A DNA stretch of 64,000 nt from Ruegeria sp. A3M17 (GCF_003318255.1 NZ_QOCF01000009.1:1-64000), one strand, 5' to 3'. Positions 27,779-38,057 are shown, counted from the stretch's first letter. Program-made: numbers and translations. Notes: generated by a model not told the origin, from the letters alone.

Positions 27779-29460
27779 GAGTGCTCTTCAGCCGCCGTGG
27801 CAGCCAAGGCGCGGTTATACGCCTTCAGTGCATCGACGTGGTAAAGCGCTCCGACCGGGTTTTCACTACCGTCCTCTTCGACAATCACCACCGGAATACA
27901 GGGGATGTCATCCCTGTCGAAATAGGGCATCGCGGCCTCTAGCGTCGCGCTAGCCTGAACACAAAGCCCTTGTTCGATCAATTCGACCGCCTGTTCTTTC
28001 GTGATCGAGCGCGAGTCGCCCAAGGGGCGCATGACCGCCCCGGTTCGCAGCATCGCCAGCAGATATGCTTGCGGCCCGGCGGCCAGATGCACGTTACGAC
28101 GTTCCAGCTGGGTCAAGAAGAAGGACCGATCCACAAGACGCGAGGCCAGCGCTGTCGACATCGACACCGAAACCATCACGGCCAGACCGATCTGCCAGTC
28201 TCCGGTCAGTTCAAAGACGATCATCGTGGTCGAAATCGGTGCGCCTAGAACAGCGGCAGCAACGGCCCCCATTCCGGCAAAGGCATAAAGCGTATGGGTG
28301 CCAGACACATCCGGCAACAGCCCCGTCGCGATCAGACCGAAGGCCAGCCCGGTCAACGCCCCAATCATCAGCGAAGGAGAAAATACCCCGCCGCCCATAC
28401 GCCCGCCCATGGTGATCGCCACGGCAACTGTCTTGATCACGGCAAACAAGATGGCAAAACTCAGGGTCAGGTCACCTGCCAAAGCGCGGATCGTCGTTTC
28501 ATACCCGACGCCGATGATGTGCGGGAACCAGATCGCCAGCAGTCCCAACATCGCTCCTGAGACGGCCGGGCGCAGCCAGCCAGGCAAGGCAAGCCGGTTC
28601 TGGATATGGTTGCCGATATCTTCGGCAAAAAAGATCGACCGCATGAGCAGAAGCGAAACCAGCCCGCAGATCAGGCCAAGTAGCAGAAAGGCGGGCAATT
28701 CCACGTAGAATTGCAGGGAACCGGGCGTATCCAGAACAAACTCGGTCACGTCGCCATATTCCAGCCGGTTGATCACCGTCCCCGCAACCGAAGCGATCAC
28801 GATGGGTGCAAAGGCATGCACTGCAAAGTGGCGCAGCACGACCTCAAGCGCGAACAGCGCACCTGCGATCGGTGAGTTGAAGCTGGCCGAGACGGCTGCG
28901 GCAACGGCGCACCCCAACAGATCGCGCCCGGTAATGCCATCAGCATGGATGCGGTTGCTGACCCAGGTCGAGATAACGCCAGCCATGTGCACGACCGGTC
29001 CCTCTCGGCCCGTGGACCCGCCTGTACTGAGCGTGACCAACGAGGCAAAGAACGACGCGATACCCGCTTTGCCTTCTACACGACCATCGGTTACCGCGGC
29101 CCCTTCGATGACGTCAGCGACGGATCGCACGCGCCCGTCATCAGTGAATTTGTTCAGGATCACGCCTACGATTAGCCCACCGATGATGGGAATGATCAGG
29201 ATTAGAAACCAAGGTAGTTTTTCCGCATGGCTGTGCAGCAGCAAAATGTCATCCGTATCATAGACATAAGCCTGCAGCGACCGGATCGCCTTGCGGAACC
29301 CCAGCGCCATGAAACCTGCCGCAATCCCAATCGCCAGTGCGATGAACCAGAACTGAATCTGGCTGGGCCCACGCCGCCGCATCACCCGCCAAGCGTCCTT
29401 AATCGCGGCCAAAGCCTGATTGAGCTGGTTGCGCAGAACAGTGCGGGTTGATTGGGTCAT
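27775..29460 (-). CDS. ClC family chloride channel/antiporter with CBS domains
   Basis: A 561-residue ClC protein. The selectivity motif GSTGREGP is at 148-155 (the family form GxxGREGP). About ten hydrophobic helices run from residue 38 to 435, including MGGRMGGGVFSPSLMIGALTG, the second conserved anion motif. The C-terminus (about 450-555) looks like paired CBS regulatory modules (MRPLGDSRSITKEQAVELIEQG; MPYFDRDDIPCIPVVIVEEDG). Transport of chloride, possibly coupled to protons, is expected; which mode cannot be told here. It lies 100 bases downstream of recN on the same strand. Confidence 0.93.
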   Translation of the reverse strand: MTQSTRTVLRNQLNQALAAIKDAWRVMRRRGPSQIQFWFIALAIGIAAGFMALGFRKAIRSLQAYVYDTDDILLLHSHAEKLPWFLILIIPIIGGLIVGVILNKFTDDGRVRSVADVIEGAAVTDGRVEGKAGIASFFASLVTLSTGGSTGREGPVVHMAGVISTWVSNRIHADGITGRDLLGCAVAAAVSASFNSPIAGALFALEVVLRHFAVHAFAPIVIASVAGTVINRLEYGDVTEFVLDTPGSLQFYVELPAFLLLGLICGLVSLLLMRSIFFAEDIGNHIQNRLALPGWLRPAVSGAMLGLLAIWFPHIIGVGYETTIRALAGDLTLSFAILFAVIKTVAVAITMGGRMGGGVFSPSLMIGALTGLAFGLIATGLLPDVSGTHTLYAFAGMGAVAAAVLGAPISTTMIVFELTGDWQIGLAVMVSVSMSTALASRLVDRSFFLTQLERRNVHLAAGPQAYLLAMLRTGAVMRPLGDSRSITKEQAVELIEQGLCVQASATLEAAMPYFDRDDIPCIPVVIVEEDGSENPVGALYHVDALKAYNRALAATAAEEHS

Positions 29461-29560
29461 TGGCCCTCGGGGATCACGTCTTTCCCTTTAGTAAGCCACG
29501 GAGCGCCCTTATAAAAGTGGGATCGCGACGGATTGAACACGCGAAAGCGGCAGAATTGCC

Positions 29561-31210
29561 TCAGGCCTGCAAAAGGGCTCGGGCTGCAGCGCGCGCCTCG
29601 TCCGTGATGGTGTCACCTGCGACCATACGGGCAATTTCATCCACGCGGTCGGGTTCGGCCAGTGGCACAACGGTAGACAGGGTCTTCCCGTCGGTGACGT
29701 GTTTTTGCACCCGCCAGTGATGCGCCGCACGGGCCGCCACTTGCGGTGAGTGCGTCACGACCAGCACCTGCCCACCCTGCGCCAGCGACGCCAGACGCCG
29801 CCCGACCGCATCGGCAGTTGCACCACCAACGCCCCGGTCGATCTCATCGAAAATCATCGTGCGCGCGCTGTCATCCCCGGTCAGGCAGACCTTGAGCGCC
29901 AGAAGAAACCGACTGAGTTCCCCGCCCGAAGCGATTTTGTTCAGCGGACCAGAAGGTGCGCCAGGGTTGGTGGCAACTGTGAACGCAACAGCGTCGATGC
30001 CTTCCGGACCGGGGTCTGACGCCGTGATTTCCGTTTGGAACACAGCGCGCTCCATCTTCAACGGGGCGAGTTCGGTCATCACGGCGACATCCAGCTGCCC
30101 GGCTGCCTTCTGTCGCACAGCACTAAGCTTGGCCGCTGCGTCGTCATATGCGGTCTGAGCGGCGTCTACCGCTGCCCGCTGATCGGCCAGATCCGCGTCG
30201 CCTGCGTCAAGTCGGTTCAAACGGTCACGCAAAGTTTCGGCAAAGGTGCCCAAATCATCAGGTACGACATCATGTTTACGAGCCAGTGCGCGGATGGCGA
30301 ACAGGCGTTCTTCGGCCTGCTCCAATTCCGTCGGATTGAAATCCAATTTCTGCAGACAAGCATCGACACCGTCCTGCGCCTCACCCAGTTCGATCAGGGC
30401 GCGCCCCAGGGCCGCGATTGGTGCCTCCAATTGGCCGCCGGCATTGTCCGAGACGCCTTCGAGCCAACGCACAGCGTCCGCCATTTCGCTTTCGGCCCCG
30501 TCCCCGCCAAGCAGAGAGAAAGCCCGAGCGACATCATCCCGGATACGCTCGGCCCCTTGCATCATGCGACGGCGGGCGTCGAGCTCGGCGTCCTCACCGG
30601 GTTGCGGGTCCAGCTGATCAAGCTCGGATACCGAATGCCTCAGAAATTCCTCTTCCGCGCGCATCGCCGCAAGGGTCGATTCCGTTTGGGCCAGAGCCTT
30701 TCGTGCGCGCGACATCCCGGACCAGGCCAATCGCACCTTTGCCAGTTGGGATTCTGCGCCGGCGTAGTCATCCAGCATTGCCCGGTGACCGCGCGGGTTC
30801 AACAGGCCGCGATCATCGTGTTGACCATGCAGTTCGATCAGGGTCTCGGACAATGCGCGCAGCACCTCGCCCGAACAACGGCGATCATTGACCCACGCGG
30901 TCTTGCGCCCCTCGGCCGTATTCACCCGCCGCAGGATCAGTTCCTCTCCGCCGGGCAGGCCCGCCTCGGCGAGAATTGCATGTGCAGGATGGTCTTCGTT
31001 TAATTCGAACTCGGCCACGACTTCACCCTGGGCGGAGCCCTGACGGACCAGTTCAGCCCGACCACGCCAGCCCAGAACAAACCCCAGCGAATCCAGGAGA
31101 ATCGACTTGCCCGCGCCGGTTTCACCGGTCAACGCATTCAGGCCCGGCTGAAACGTCAGTTCCAGCCGGTCGATGATCAGCATGTCACGGATATCGAGGG
31201 CGCGCAGCAT
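29561..31210 (-). CDS. recN: DNA repair protein RecN
   Basis: SMC-like ATPase acting in double-strand break repair; 549 residues, normal length. Walker A is GETGAGKS at 29-36. The middle is a long coiled-coil arm (about 155-370, rich in Ala, Arg, Glu). The C-terminal ABC signature and Walker B are in ASGGELSRFLLALKVCL and ARTMIFDEIDRGVGGATADAVGRRL, then VLVVTHSPQVAARA. No LexA box (GTTC-N7-GTTC) is visible in the short gap to bamD, so it may be read from the bamD transcript. It starts 35 bases after bamD ends. Confidence 0.95.
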   Translation of the reverse strand: MLRALDIRDMLIIDRLELTFQPGLNALTGETGAGKSILLDSLGFVLGWRGRAELVRQGSAQGEVVAEFELNEDHPAHAILAEAGLPGGEELILRRVNTAEGRKTAWVNDRRCSGEVLRALSETLIELHGQHDDRGLLNPRGHRAMLDDYAGAESQLAKVRLAWSGMSRARKALAQTESTLAAMRAEEEFLRHSVSELDQLDPQPGEDAELDARRRMMQGAERIRDDVARAFSLLGGDGAESEMADAVRWLEGVSDNAGGQLEAPIAALGRALIELGEAQDGVDACLQKLDFNPTELEQAEERLFAIRALARKHDVVPDDLGTFAETLRDRLNRLDAGDADLADQRAAVDAAQTAYDDAAAKLSAVRQKAAGQLDVAVMTELAPLKMERAVFQTEITASDPGPEGIDAVAFTVATNPGAPSGPLNKIASGGELSRFLLALKVCLTGDDSARTMIFDEIDRGVGGATADAVGRRLASLAQGGQVLVVTHSPQVAARAAHHWRVQKHVTDGKTLSTVVPLAEPDRVDEIARMVAGDTITDEARAAARALLQA

Positions 31211-31245
31211 CGGGTCTTAGCGTCCCACCCCATTGCCCATGGCGA

Positions 31246-32088
31246 TTACAACCACTCACCTTTGACGGTCTGACGGTAGATCGTGCTGAGCCAGTTGTTG
31301 CCACGGCTCTTGAGATCCAACCCGCGTGACGTCAGCAGCGAATAGCCTGCATCATACCATTCGGACGATTGATAGTTGTACCCAAGAATGGCCCCTGCCG
31401 ACTGTGCCTCATCCACAAGACCCAGTGCCAGATAGGCTTCAATCAAGCGGTACAGAGCTTCGGCGGTGTGAGATGTGGTCTGGAAATCCTCAACCACCAC
31501 ACGGAACCGATTAATGGCCGCAGTATAATGGTCCTGGCGCAGATAGTAGCGCCCAATTTCCATCTCTTTGCCAGCCAAATGGTCAAAGGCCAGATCGAAT
31601 TTCAGAACCGCAGAGGTCGCGTATTCGCTATCCGGGTAGACCTCGATCACGGTGCGCAGCGATTGCAACGCCTGAAAAGTCAGGCCCTGATCGCGCCCGA
31701 CCTCGTCAATCTGGTCATAATAGCTGAGCGCCAGAAGATATTGGGCATAAGCCGCATCTTCGTCTGTTGGGTAGAAGTCGATGTACCGCTGCGCGGCACC
31801 TCGACTTTCTTCGTAGTTTTTGTCCGAGTGGTATGAGAACGCCTGCATGATCAGCGCGCGCTTGGCCCAATCGGAATACGGATACAGACGTTCAACTTCT
31901 GAAAAATACCACGCCGCATCGTCCGAACGATTCTGCGACAGCTCATATTCGCCGCGCGTGAAAATCTGTTCAGGAGTGAACCCTTCCAGGTTCTGATTGC
32001 GGTCTGCGCCTTTTCCAGCGCACGCCGTCAAAACTGCTGTCAGAAGAATCGCGCCTGCGAACCTGACTGCCGCTTTGGTGCCAACCAT
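31246..32088 (-). CDS. bamD: Outer membrane protein assembly factor BamD
   Basis: Lipoprotein of the BAM complex that folds beta-barrel proteins into the outer membrane; 280 residues. The signal peptide ends in the lipobox LTAC (MVGTKAAVRFAGAILLTAVLTAC), with cysteine 22 as the lipidated residue. TPR-type repeats follow: FTRGEYELSQNRSDDAAWYFSEVERLYPYSDWAKRALIMQAFSYH, and others at regular spacing. The ATG is preceded by AAGGATAGGCGG. A much longer frame upstream is rejected because it would bury the signal peptide. Gene order lpxC-bamD-recN is typical of alphaproteobacteria. Confidence 0.94.
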   Translation of the reverse strand: MVGTKAAVRFAGAILLTAVLTACAGKGADRNQNLEGFTPEQIFTRGEYELSQNRSDDAAWYFSEVERLYPYSDWAKRALIMQAFSYHSDKNYEESRGAAQRYIDFYPTDEDAAYAQYLLALSYYDQIDEVGRDQGLTFQALQSLRTVIEVYPDSEYATSAVLKFDLAFDHLAGKEMEIGRYYLRQDHYTAAINRFRVVVEDFQTTSHTAEALYRLIEAYLALGLVDEAQSAGAILGYNYQSSEWYDAGYSLLTSRGLDLKSRGNNWLSTIYRQTVKGEWL

Positions 32089-32215
32089 TCCGCCTATCCT
32101 TGTCGTATTACTTGACGGGGTTAAGCCCCGATTTAGGCCAAGGTCTAGCACATAAAATTCCGGTGCAAAACGTCTTATGCGCCCGTTCGCGGAATTGTCG
32201 ACGGAGTTGATCCAA

Positions 32216-33136
32216 TCAGGCGACTTCGGGGATTTCGTCCCGGACCAGGCCCTGCCCCGGAAGACGGGCTGCCTGTTCAGGTGTACACAGGATCGGACGG
32301 ACGGCACCCGGTGTTTCGAACAGCTTGCGCAGCAGAGTATTGGTCATTGCATGGCCAGATTTGTCACCGGTAAAGTGACCAAAGATCGGACCGCCTGCCA
32401 AATACAGGTCACCAAGGGCGTCCAGCATCTTGTGACGCACAGCCTCATCCGCGTGGCGAAAACCACCCGGGGTAAGGACTTCATCACCCTGAACAACGAC
32501 GGCATTTTCCAGCGTACCGCCCAAAGCCAGCCCGTTTTCGCGCATCGCCTCAACATCAGTACGGCGACAGAACGTCCGGCAGTCACACAGCTCACGTGCG
32601 AACGAGCCGTTGCGCATATCCAACGTCTTGGTCTGGCTGCCGATGGCACCATCTTCGAAGTCGATATGGAAATCGATGATCAGACCATTTGCAGGCGCAA
32701 TCGATGCGCTTGCACCTTCGCGCACAGCGGTCACCGGCTTAAGAACCTCATAGGCCAGAACCGGGCTGGCCTGGCGACGCACGCCCTTCGCCATGATACC
32801 GCGAACGAAATCAATCGAAGACCCGTCCATGATCGGAACTTCGGGACCATCAATCTCGATCAGCGCGTTGTGTATTCCGCAACCGGCCAGCGCGGCCATG
32901 ATGTGCTCGACCGTGGACACAGACACACCCGCGTCGTTGATCAGGCGGGTGCACAGCGGGGTGCGCTCGACCACGTCATAGATCGCGGGGACAAGGGCAT
33001 TGCCCAGCTCAATATCCGTCCGCTTGAACCAGATGCCGTGACCGGCAGCCGCCGGTTTCAGGACCATCGTCGCAGGCTTACCGCTATGCAGTCCGACGCC
33101 TGTAAACGTGACCGGAGATTTGAGCGTATGTTGCAA
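32216..33136 (-). CDS. lpxC: UDP-3-O-acyl-N-acetylglucosamine deacetylase LpxC
   Basis: Zinc deacetylase that commits UDP-3-O-acyl-GlcNAc to lipid A synthesis. A length of 306 residues fits the family (E. coli 305). Signature parts: LQHTLKSPVTFTGVGLHSGKPA, VSTVEHIMAALAGCGIHNALIEIDGPEVPIMDGSS, and near the end FRHADEAVRHKMLDALGDLYLAG, whose histidine and aspartate are zinc ligands in the family. The start is a TTG with GAGG six bases upstream. The TTG that opens the longer frame at 33208 adds 24 unrelated residues. It lies just downstream of the ftsZ terminator. Confidence 0.95.
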   Translation of the reverse strand: MQHTLKSPVTFTGVGLHSGKPATMVLKPAAAGHGIWFKRTDIELGNALVPAIYDVVERTPLCTRLINDAGVSVSTVEHIMAALAGCGIHNALIEIDGPEVPIMDGSSIDFVRGIMAKGVRRQASPVLAYEVLKPVTAVREGASASIAPANGLIIDFHIDFEDGAIGSQTKTLDMRNGSFARELCDCRTFCRRTDVEAMRENGLALGGTLENAVVVQGDEVLTPGGFRHADEAVRHKMLDALGDLYLAGGPIFGHFTGDKSGHAMTNTLLRKLFETPGAVRPILCTPEQAARLPGQGLVRDEIPEVA

Positions 33137-33289
33137 GGTGAACCTCGAAGAGTGGTGTCCGGCCTCGTTTGGCCGTGTTGGACACTCAGTTAAGGAAGGC
33201 GGCGTCAAGGCTCAACTCACTCTTTGCAACCGAATGAAACATGTATGTGACAGATCGGCAAATCCCTGCTTACACCCCATTAAGCATCT

Positions 33290-33326
33290 GTAAAACAAAA
33301 GAAAAGGGCCGCCATTTGGCGACCCT
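33290..33326 (-). terminator. Intrinsic terminator of ftsZ
   Basis: On the minus strand AGGGTCGCCA-AA-TGGCGGCCCT (33326-33305, one G-T pair) is followed by TTTCTTTTGTTTT. It separates ftsZ from lpxC. Confidence 0.8.
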
Positions 33327-33349
33327 CTGCATTCATTTTGTTACCGCGA

Positions 33350-34969
33350 TCAGTTGGCCTGGCGCCGCAAAAAGGCGGGAATTTCGATCCGGTCCTGTTC
33401 GGGGTCGACCTCATCCCTTGCAGGTGCCGTAGCGTCAGATTGGCGCATCACGGGCTGCTGACGCGGTGGTTGCGCCGGAGTATCTGCTGCGTGGCCGGTC
33501 ATCCGGTCGATCAGGCGGTTAAAGCCAAACCGGGGACGATCATGCGCTTCTTCCTGCGATACAGGGGTTGGCTGCGGGGTCGCGGGGCGGACCATCGAAG
33601 GGCTCCGCTCGGACGGCGGAACGTTCTGGACTGCGGCCTGCAAGCGCTGCAGCGCCTCGGGCGACGGTGTTCCCGCTGCCGGTTGAGGCTGCGGCGCGAC
33701 ATAGTTTTCGGACGCAGGCTCAACCGGTTCGGGGGTCGGTTCGAATTCGGCAACGCGCGGCTGATAGGCCGGCGGAGGCAGACCATCATCATCCTGCCGG
33801 GCACGCGACTGGAACTGCGGCTGTGCAGGCTCTTCCGGCGCTTCAAACAGCGAGGGTTCGCGGATCATATCTTGCTGCGGCGCTTGCTCAGCGACTTCCG
33901 CAGCAACCGGAGCCTCTTCCTGCACCGGCTCTTCTGCTGAAACGGTGCGGGTCAGCGGTGCCGACATTGAACGACGCGCGACAGGGACATCTTCCTGCTT
34001 TTCATTGGCATCGATACCGGTCGCGACAACCGATACGCGCATGCCGCCTTCCATCACGGTATCCAGAGTCGAGCCAACGATGATGTTGGCCTCGGGATCC
34101 ACTTCTTCGCGGATGCGGTTGGCGGCTTCGTCCAGTTCGAACAGGGTCAGGTCGTGCGAGCCGGTGATGTTGATCAGAACGCCCTTGGCACCCTTGAGGC
34201 TGATTTCGTCCAGCAGCGGGTTGGCAATCGCCTTCTCGGCGGCCTGAACCGCGCGATCTTCGCCGGTGGCCTCGCCTGTTCCCATCATCGCTTTGCCCAT
34301 CTCGTCCATCACGGCGCGAACATCTGCAAAGTCGAGGTTGATCAGGCCCGGACGGACCATCAGATCGGTCACCCCTTTAACGCCCTGATAGAGAACATCG
34401 TCCGCCATCGAGAACGCCTCGGTAAAGGTGGTCTTTTCGTTGGCCAGACGGAACAGGTTCTGGTTCGGGATGATGATCAGAGTGTCGACGACCTTTTGCA
34501 GCATCTCAACGCCGTCTTCGGCCTGACGCATCCGCTTGGCACCCTCAAACTGGAAGGGCTTGGTCACAACACCGACGGTCAGAACGCCCAATTCCCGCGC
34601 GGCCTGCGCGATGATCGGGGCGGCCCCTGTACCTGTACCACCGCCCATACCAGCGGTGATAAAGCACATATGCGCGCCGGCCAAGTGGTCAACGATCTGT
34701 TCAATGCTTTCTTCGGCTGCTGCCGCACCCACGGTCGGACGGGCCCCTGCCCCCAGACCTTCAGTGACTTTCACGCCCAGTTGAACCCGTGCCGAGGACT
34801 GGCTTTGTTGCAGTGCCTGCGCATCGGTGTTGGCGACCACAAATTCGACGCCATCCAGCTGTTTCTCAATCATGTTGTTGACAGCGTTACCGCCTGCACC
34901 ACCAACGCCAAATACTGTGATCCGAGGCTTCAGTTCGTCGTGCCCGGGCATCGAAAGATTCAATGTCAT
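33350..34969 (-). CDS. ftsZ: Cell division protein FtsZ
   Basis: Tubulin-like GTPase that forms the division ring. The GTP-binding core occupies about residues 1-320: [13 protein letters not shown], the tubulin signature [12 protein letters not shown], and the T7 loop [11 protein letters not shown]. At 539 residues it is much longer than E. coli FtsZ (383). The extra length is a roughly 200-residue linker rich in Pro, Glu, Gln and Ala. It ends in [13 protein letters not shown], the C-terminal conserved peptide that docks FtsA. A long non-coding region upstream probably holds its own promoter. A strong terminator follows. Confidence 0.97.
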   Translation of the reverse strand: MTLNLSMPGHDELKPRITVFGVGGAGGNAVNNMIEKQLDGVEFVVANTDAQALQQSQSSARVQLGVKVTEGLGAGARPTVGAAAAEESIEQIVDHLAGAHMCFITAGMGGGTGTGAAPIIAQAARELGVLTVGVVTKPFQFEGAKRMRQAEDGVEMLQKVVDTLIIIPNQNLFRLANEKTTFTEAFSMADDVLYQGVKGVTDLMVRPGLINLDFADVRAVMDEMGKAMMGTGEATGEDRAVQAAEKAIANPLLDEISLKGAKGVLINITGSHDLTLFELDEAANRIREEVDPEANIIVGSTLDTVMEGGMRVSVVATGIDANEKQEDVPVARRSMSAPLTRTVSAEEPVQEEAPVAAEVAEQAPQQDMIREPSLFEAPEEPAQPQFQSRARQDDDGLPPPAYQPRVAEFEPTPEPVEPASENYVAPQPQPAAGTPSPEALQRLQAAVQNVPPSERSPSMVRPATPQPTPVSQEEAHDRPRFGFNRLIDRMTGHAADTPAQPPRQQPVMRQSDATAPARDEVDPEQDRIEIPAFLRRQAN

Positions 34970-35318
34970 GCTCTGTCCGCCTGTTTTTTTGTTCCCGCCA
35001 AAGCGGTGTTTTTCTTACCTATCCACTAACAATCCTACCGTTTGAAACGGCAAACGTCACGCCAAAAATCGCGCAATTCCACAAAATATGGAGGAAATAA
35101 GGCGCTGACCGGCAGTATTTCGCAAATACCGCCAGATGTTGCGTAAAGAACTCAATGCAGCACAAAACAGGCGATTTGCGCGCGGCACTTAACCGACGCA
35201 TCACCAAAGGGACTCATAAACTGTCAAACTGCGGAAAACTGCTCAGGTCCTGCCGCGGGCCTCTGTCGGGCCTTGTGGATATCTTGCGGGATAAACGAGT
35301 CAGCTGCAACCCATTTCT
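34970..35318 (-). promoter_or_regulatory. ftsZ upstream region
   Basis: 349 bases between ftsZ and the preceding small gene, without coding potential. It probably holds a dedicated ftsZ promoter. Two GANTC methylation sites are present (35211-35215 and 35297-35301); in Caulobacter such sites link CcrM methylation to ftsZ transcription. No confident -35/-10 pair was found by eye. Confidence 0.45.
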
Positions 35319-35732
35319 TTAGCTGATCGGGGCACTTGGACAATTCAAACCGTCCTCGGTGATGCTGCGCACCTCCTGGATTTCGCTGTCCGCAAAAGTG
35401 GCCAGTCTAACCACCAACTTGCCCTTATATTCGAAAGGCCACCAACACACCGGGATACCATCCTGGTCATCATCGTAGAGAAAGCAGATTTGACCATCAG
35501 GCGTGGTGATCTGACCATAAACGCAACCGCGCCCCACCATGCGCCAGACCGACAGCACGGGGCTGAGGAACTCTTCAGTTCCTACAAGCTCGCCCGTTGA
35601 AAAGTCGTGAAACGTGACAGTCTTGCCCTTTACTGCATCCAGAAACGCCTCAGGCGTGATCCGGGTTTGCGCCTGAGTGGTCAGCGGTGCCAGGGCCAGC
35701 AGCGCTGCGGCCCCCAGCTTACCAATTGTCAC
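35319..35732 (-). CDS. Small exported protein between ftsA and ftsZ
   Basis: A 137-residue protein with a cleavable signal peptide (VTIGKLGAAALLALAPLTTQAQ; cleavage likely after AQA or nearby). The mature part of about 115 residues has four cysteines (GRGCVYG, GQICFLYDDDQDGIPVCWW, GLNCPS), suggesting disulfides. It also has a DDDQDG acidic loop that might bind calcium. The start is GTG, 14 bases inside the ftsA 3' end; no good ribosome site is seen, so coupling to ftsA is likely. A longer frame to 35924 lies wholly inside ftsA and is rejected. I recognise no family, and the placement next to ftsA and ftsZ hints at a cell-envelope role. Confidence 0.72.
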   Translation of the reverse strand: MTIGKLGAAALLALAPLTTQAQTRITPEAFLDAVKGKTVTFHDFSTGELVGTEEFLSPVLSVWRMVGRGCVYGQITTPDGQICFLYDDDQDGIPVCWWPFEYKGKLVVRLATFADSEIQEVRSITEDGLNCPSAPIS

Positions 35733-37056
35733 GGAACCAACGCACGGCCCGCTTGAACGGGCGCGCGGCATAGGTGTCGACCGGGATTTCAAAGTCCCAC
35801 CATTCGTCCTGCGGGTGCGCTGCAAACAGGCTAAGCCCCACTGCGGACGAGAACCCCGGCCCAGTCGCCGATTGCGGTAGACCATGAACACGCAGCGGCC
35901 GGCCAAGGCGGACACGCTGCCCAAGGATGCGGGTGGCTAGCCCGTCCAGGCCCATGATCTGGCTGCCACCACCGGTCAGGACGATCTGCTGGCTGGGCAT
36001 ATGCTCGAACCCTGCCGCATCCAGACGGACGCGCACTTCTTCAAGGATTTCCTCGACGCGGGGGCGCATGATCCCGATCAGTTCAGCACGGCTGACGGTG
36101 CGGCGATCATGTTCCCAATCGCCGGTATCCCCGCCAATGTCGATCAGGTCCCGATCATCCGCGCCAGTTGCGTGAACGCCGCCGTTGAAGGTTTTTATCC
36201 GCTCCGCCACCGAGGCCGGGATACCCAGCCCCATCGAAATGTCCGAGGTCACATGATCGCCGCCCATGCGCACGCAGTCGGCGTAAATCATGTGCTTTTT
36301 CATGAAGATCGACACGCTGGTCGTTCCGCCACCCATGTCGATACAAGCCGCGCCCAGTTCCTGCTCATCCTCGACCAGGGCGGAAACACCAGACACATAG
36401 GCCGAGTTTGCAATTCCTGCCAATTCCAGATCGCAGCGTTTGATGCAGCGCACAATGTTCTGGATCGCGGTCGCGTCGACCGTCAGCATGTGCATGTCGA
36501 CGGCTAGGCTCTGCCCCATTTGGCCGCGCGGGTCGATCAAACCTGAACGATTGTCCAAAGCGAAGTTGACCGGCTGGGCATGCAATACCTCGCGCCCTGC
36601 CCCGTAATCCGGCACATCACAGGCGTTCAGGACACGGCCAACCTCGGCCTCGGTCACGACCTGCCCCTCAAGATCGACCTGTGCATCCAACCCGTAAGAG
36701 CGCGGGTTCGCACCCGAGAAGCTGGCAATCACATGATCGACCCGGAGATCGGCCATCTTTTGCGCCGCCTGCAGGGCGGTTCGGATGGCCCGTTCGGTTT
36801 CCTGCATGGCGGTGACTTCGCCGAACTGTACGCCCCGCGACCGTGTGGTCGCAGCACCAATCACTCGAAAGCCGGTCTGCCCGGCCATCGACCCGATGGT
36901 GTTATCCTCGCTCAGGCGGCCGGTCCCGTCAAAGCGCAGTACAAGACAGGCGATTTTGGAACTGCCAACATCGAGAATGGCGACAACACCGCGTTGCATG
37001 GCTTGTCTGCGCATCTGCCGCATGGCGCGCTGGGACTGATAAAGATCGGTCATCAT
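35719..37056 (-). CDS. ftsA: Cell division protein FtsA
   Basis: Actin-like membrane tether of the Z ring (445 residues). The phosphate-1 loop is VAILDVGSSKIACLVLRF. The actin-fold motifs AACIDMGGGTTSVSIF (phosphate 2) and MPSQQIVLTGGGSQIMGLDGLATRIL (adenosine) are clear. The C-terminus ends PFKRAVRWFRDNW, a short amphipathic helix fitting the membrane-targeting sequence. It starts five bases after ftsQ ends; two ATG codons in a row are possible starts. The 3' end overlaps the small exported protein gene. Confidence 0.96.
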   Translation of the reverse strand: MMTDLYQSQRAMRQMRRQAMQRGVVAILDVGSSKIACLVLRFDGTGRLSEDNTIGSMAGQTGFRVIGAATTRSRGVQFGEVTAMQETERAIRTALQAAQKMADLRVDHVIASFSGANPRSYGLDAQVDLEGQVVTEAEVGRVLNACDVPDYGAGREVLHAQPVNFALDNRSGLIDPRGQMGQSLAVDMHMLTVDATAIQNIVRCIKRCDLELAGIANSAYVSGVSALVEDEQELGAACIDMGGGTTSVSIFMKKHMIYADCVRMGGDHVTSDISMGLGIPASVAERIKTFNGGVHATGADDRDLIDIGGDTGDWEHDRRTVSRAELIGIMRPRVEEILEEVRVRLDAAGFEHMPSQQIVLTGGGSQIMGLDGLATRILGQRVRLGRPLRVHGLPQSATGPGFSSAVGLSLFAAHPQDEWWDFEIPVDTYAARPFKRAVRWFRDNW

Positions 37057-37061
37057 GGTCG

Positions 37062-38057
37062 TTACTGCTCGCTACCCACTGTCACTTTTGTATTCCACCA
37101 GTCTTCGCTGGCAGCTTTGGTCATTCTTATTGTCGGACGTTGCCCAAGGCGCATGTCGACCACCGCCACGTCACGTTCCAAAAGGTCCTGCACCTCATTC
37201 ACGGCCAGAACGCGTTCCAACGCGCGTACGGGGCGTTCGGTCGGCAACATGATGCGCTGGCCGCGGTCCATAACCAGGTCCCAGCGACGCTCGCCAATCC
37301 GAACCAAGCCACGTACACGACCGCCGAGGCTGCGGGCGGTTGTCAGCAATTCAAGCGCCTCACCCACGTGACCGTCTGCACCTTTGCCCGCGATCAGAGG
37401 TAAATTAGAGTGATCCTTGCGGGACGCGATGCGCTCCACATGCGCGCCGGTCTCATCCAGCAATTCGATCCCATGGCGCGTACGCCAGACGATGACGGGC
37501 TGACGCTCGACCACATCCACCTGCAGAATGCCGCCGGGGCGTACCCGCACGGTGGCGGACCTGACCGGATTCAGCCCTGTGATCGTGTCGCGGATCTGTT
37601 CAACGTCCAGGTCCCATGAACTGACGGGGAAATCCAGCGGTACGACCTCACGAATATCCTCGGACAGGTTGGTCCCTGCCCCGTCAATGGCCATCAGATT
37701 GACCATGAACTCCGGTCGTTGCTGGATCGAAGTCTTGATGTCGATGACATAGGCCACCACCGCATCACGGCGTTCCTGCGAGCCGAAATAGATGCCAATT
37801 GCGGCGCAAACCGCAAGCACCGGCAGGCCAAACTTCAGGCTGCGCCGAACGCCCCGCGTCAGCATCCAGCGTTGCAGGCGGTAGCTGAGACGAGACGGGG
37901 CCGGGTCAAGCCGATCGCCCTTGCCACCAAACATGCCACGCAGCCGCAATTTGGGTTCGGCGCCGGTATGTGCGCCGGATTCGAAATCAGCATCGGGACC
38001 GGCCAGTTGCTTGGGCCGGTGAACCACAGGCGCGCGGGTGGCTCTTAGCGGTCGCAT
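37062..38057 (-). CDS. ftsQ: Cell division protein FtsQ
   Basis: Divisome scaffold of the inner membrane (331 residues). A basic cytoplasmic N-terminus of about 75 residues is followed by one membrane segment ([19 protein letters not shown]). Then comes the POTRA domain ([45 protein letters not shown]) and the FtsQ domain, with [20 protein letters not shown]. The chosen ATG has GGAGG seven bases upstream and overlaps the ddl 3' end by 13 bases. The longer frame is not favoured. Confidence 0.94.
   Translation of the reverse strand: MRPLRATRAPVVHRPKQLAGPDADFESGAHTGAEPKLRLRGMFGGKGDRLDPAPSRLSYRLQRWMLTRGVRRSLKFGLPVLAVCAAIGIYFGSQERRDAVVAYVIDIKTSIQQRPEFMVNLMAIDGAGTNLSEDIREVVPLDFPVSSWDLDVEQIRDTITGLNPVRSATVRVRPGGILQVDVVERQPVIVWRTRHGIELLDETGAHVERIASRKDHSNLPLIAGKGADGHVGEALELLTTARSLGGRVRGLVRIGERRWDLVMDRGQRIMLPTERPVRALERVLAVNEVQDLLERDVAVVDMRLGQRPTIRMTKAASEDWWNTKVTVGSEQ

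Noticed and set aside
32177-33193. 338-codon plus-strand frame opposite lpxC
   Set aside because: Mirror of lpxC codons; composition unlike a real protein.
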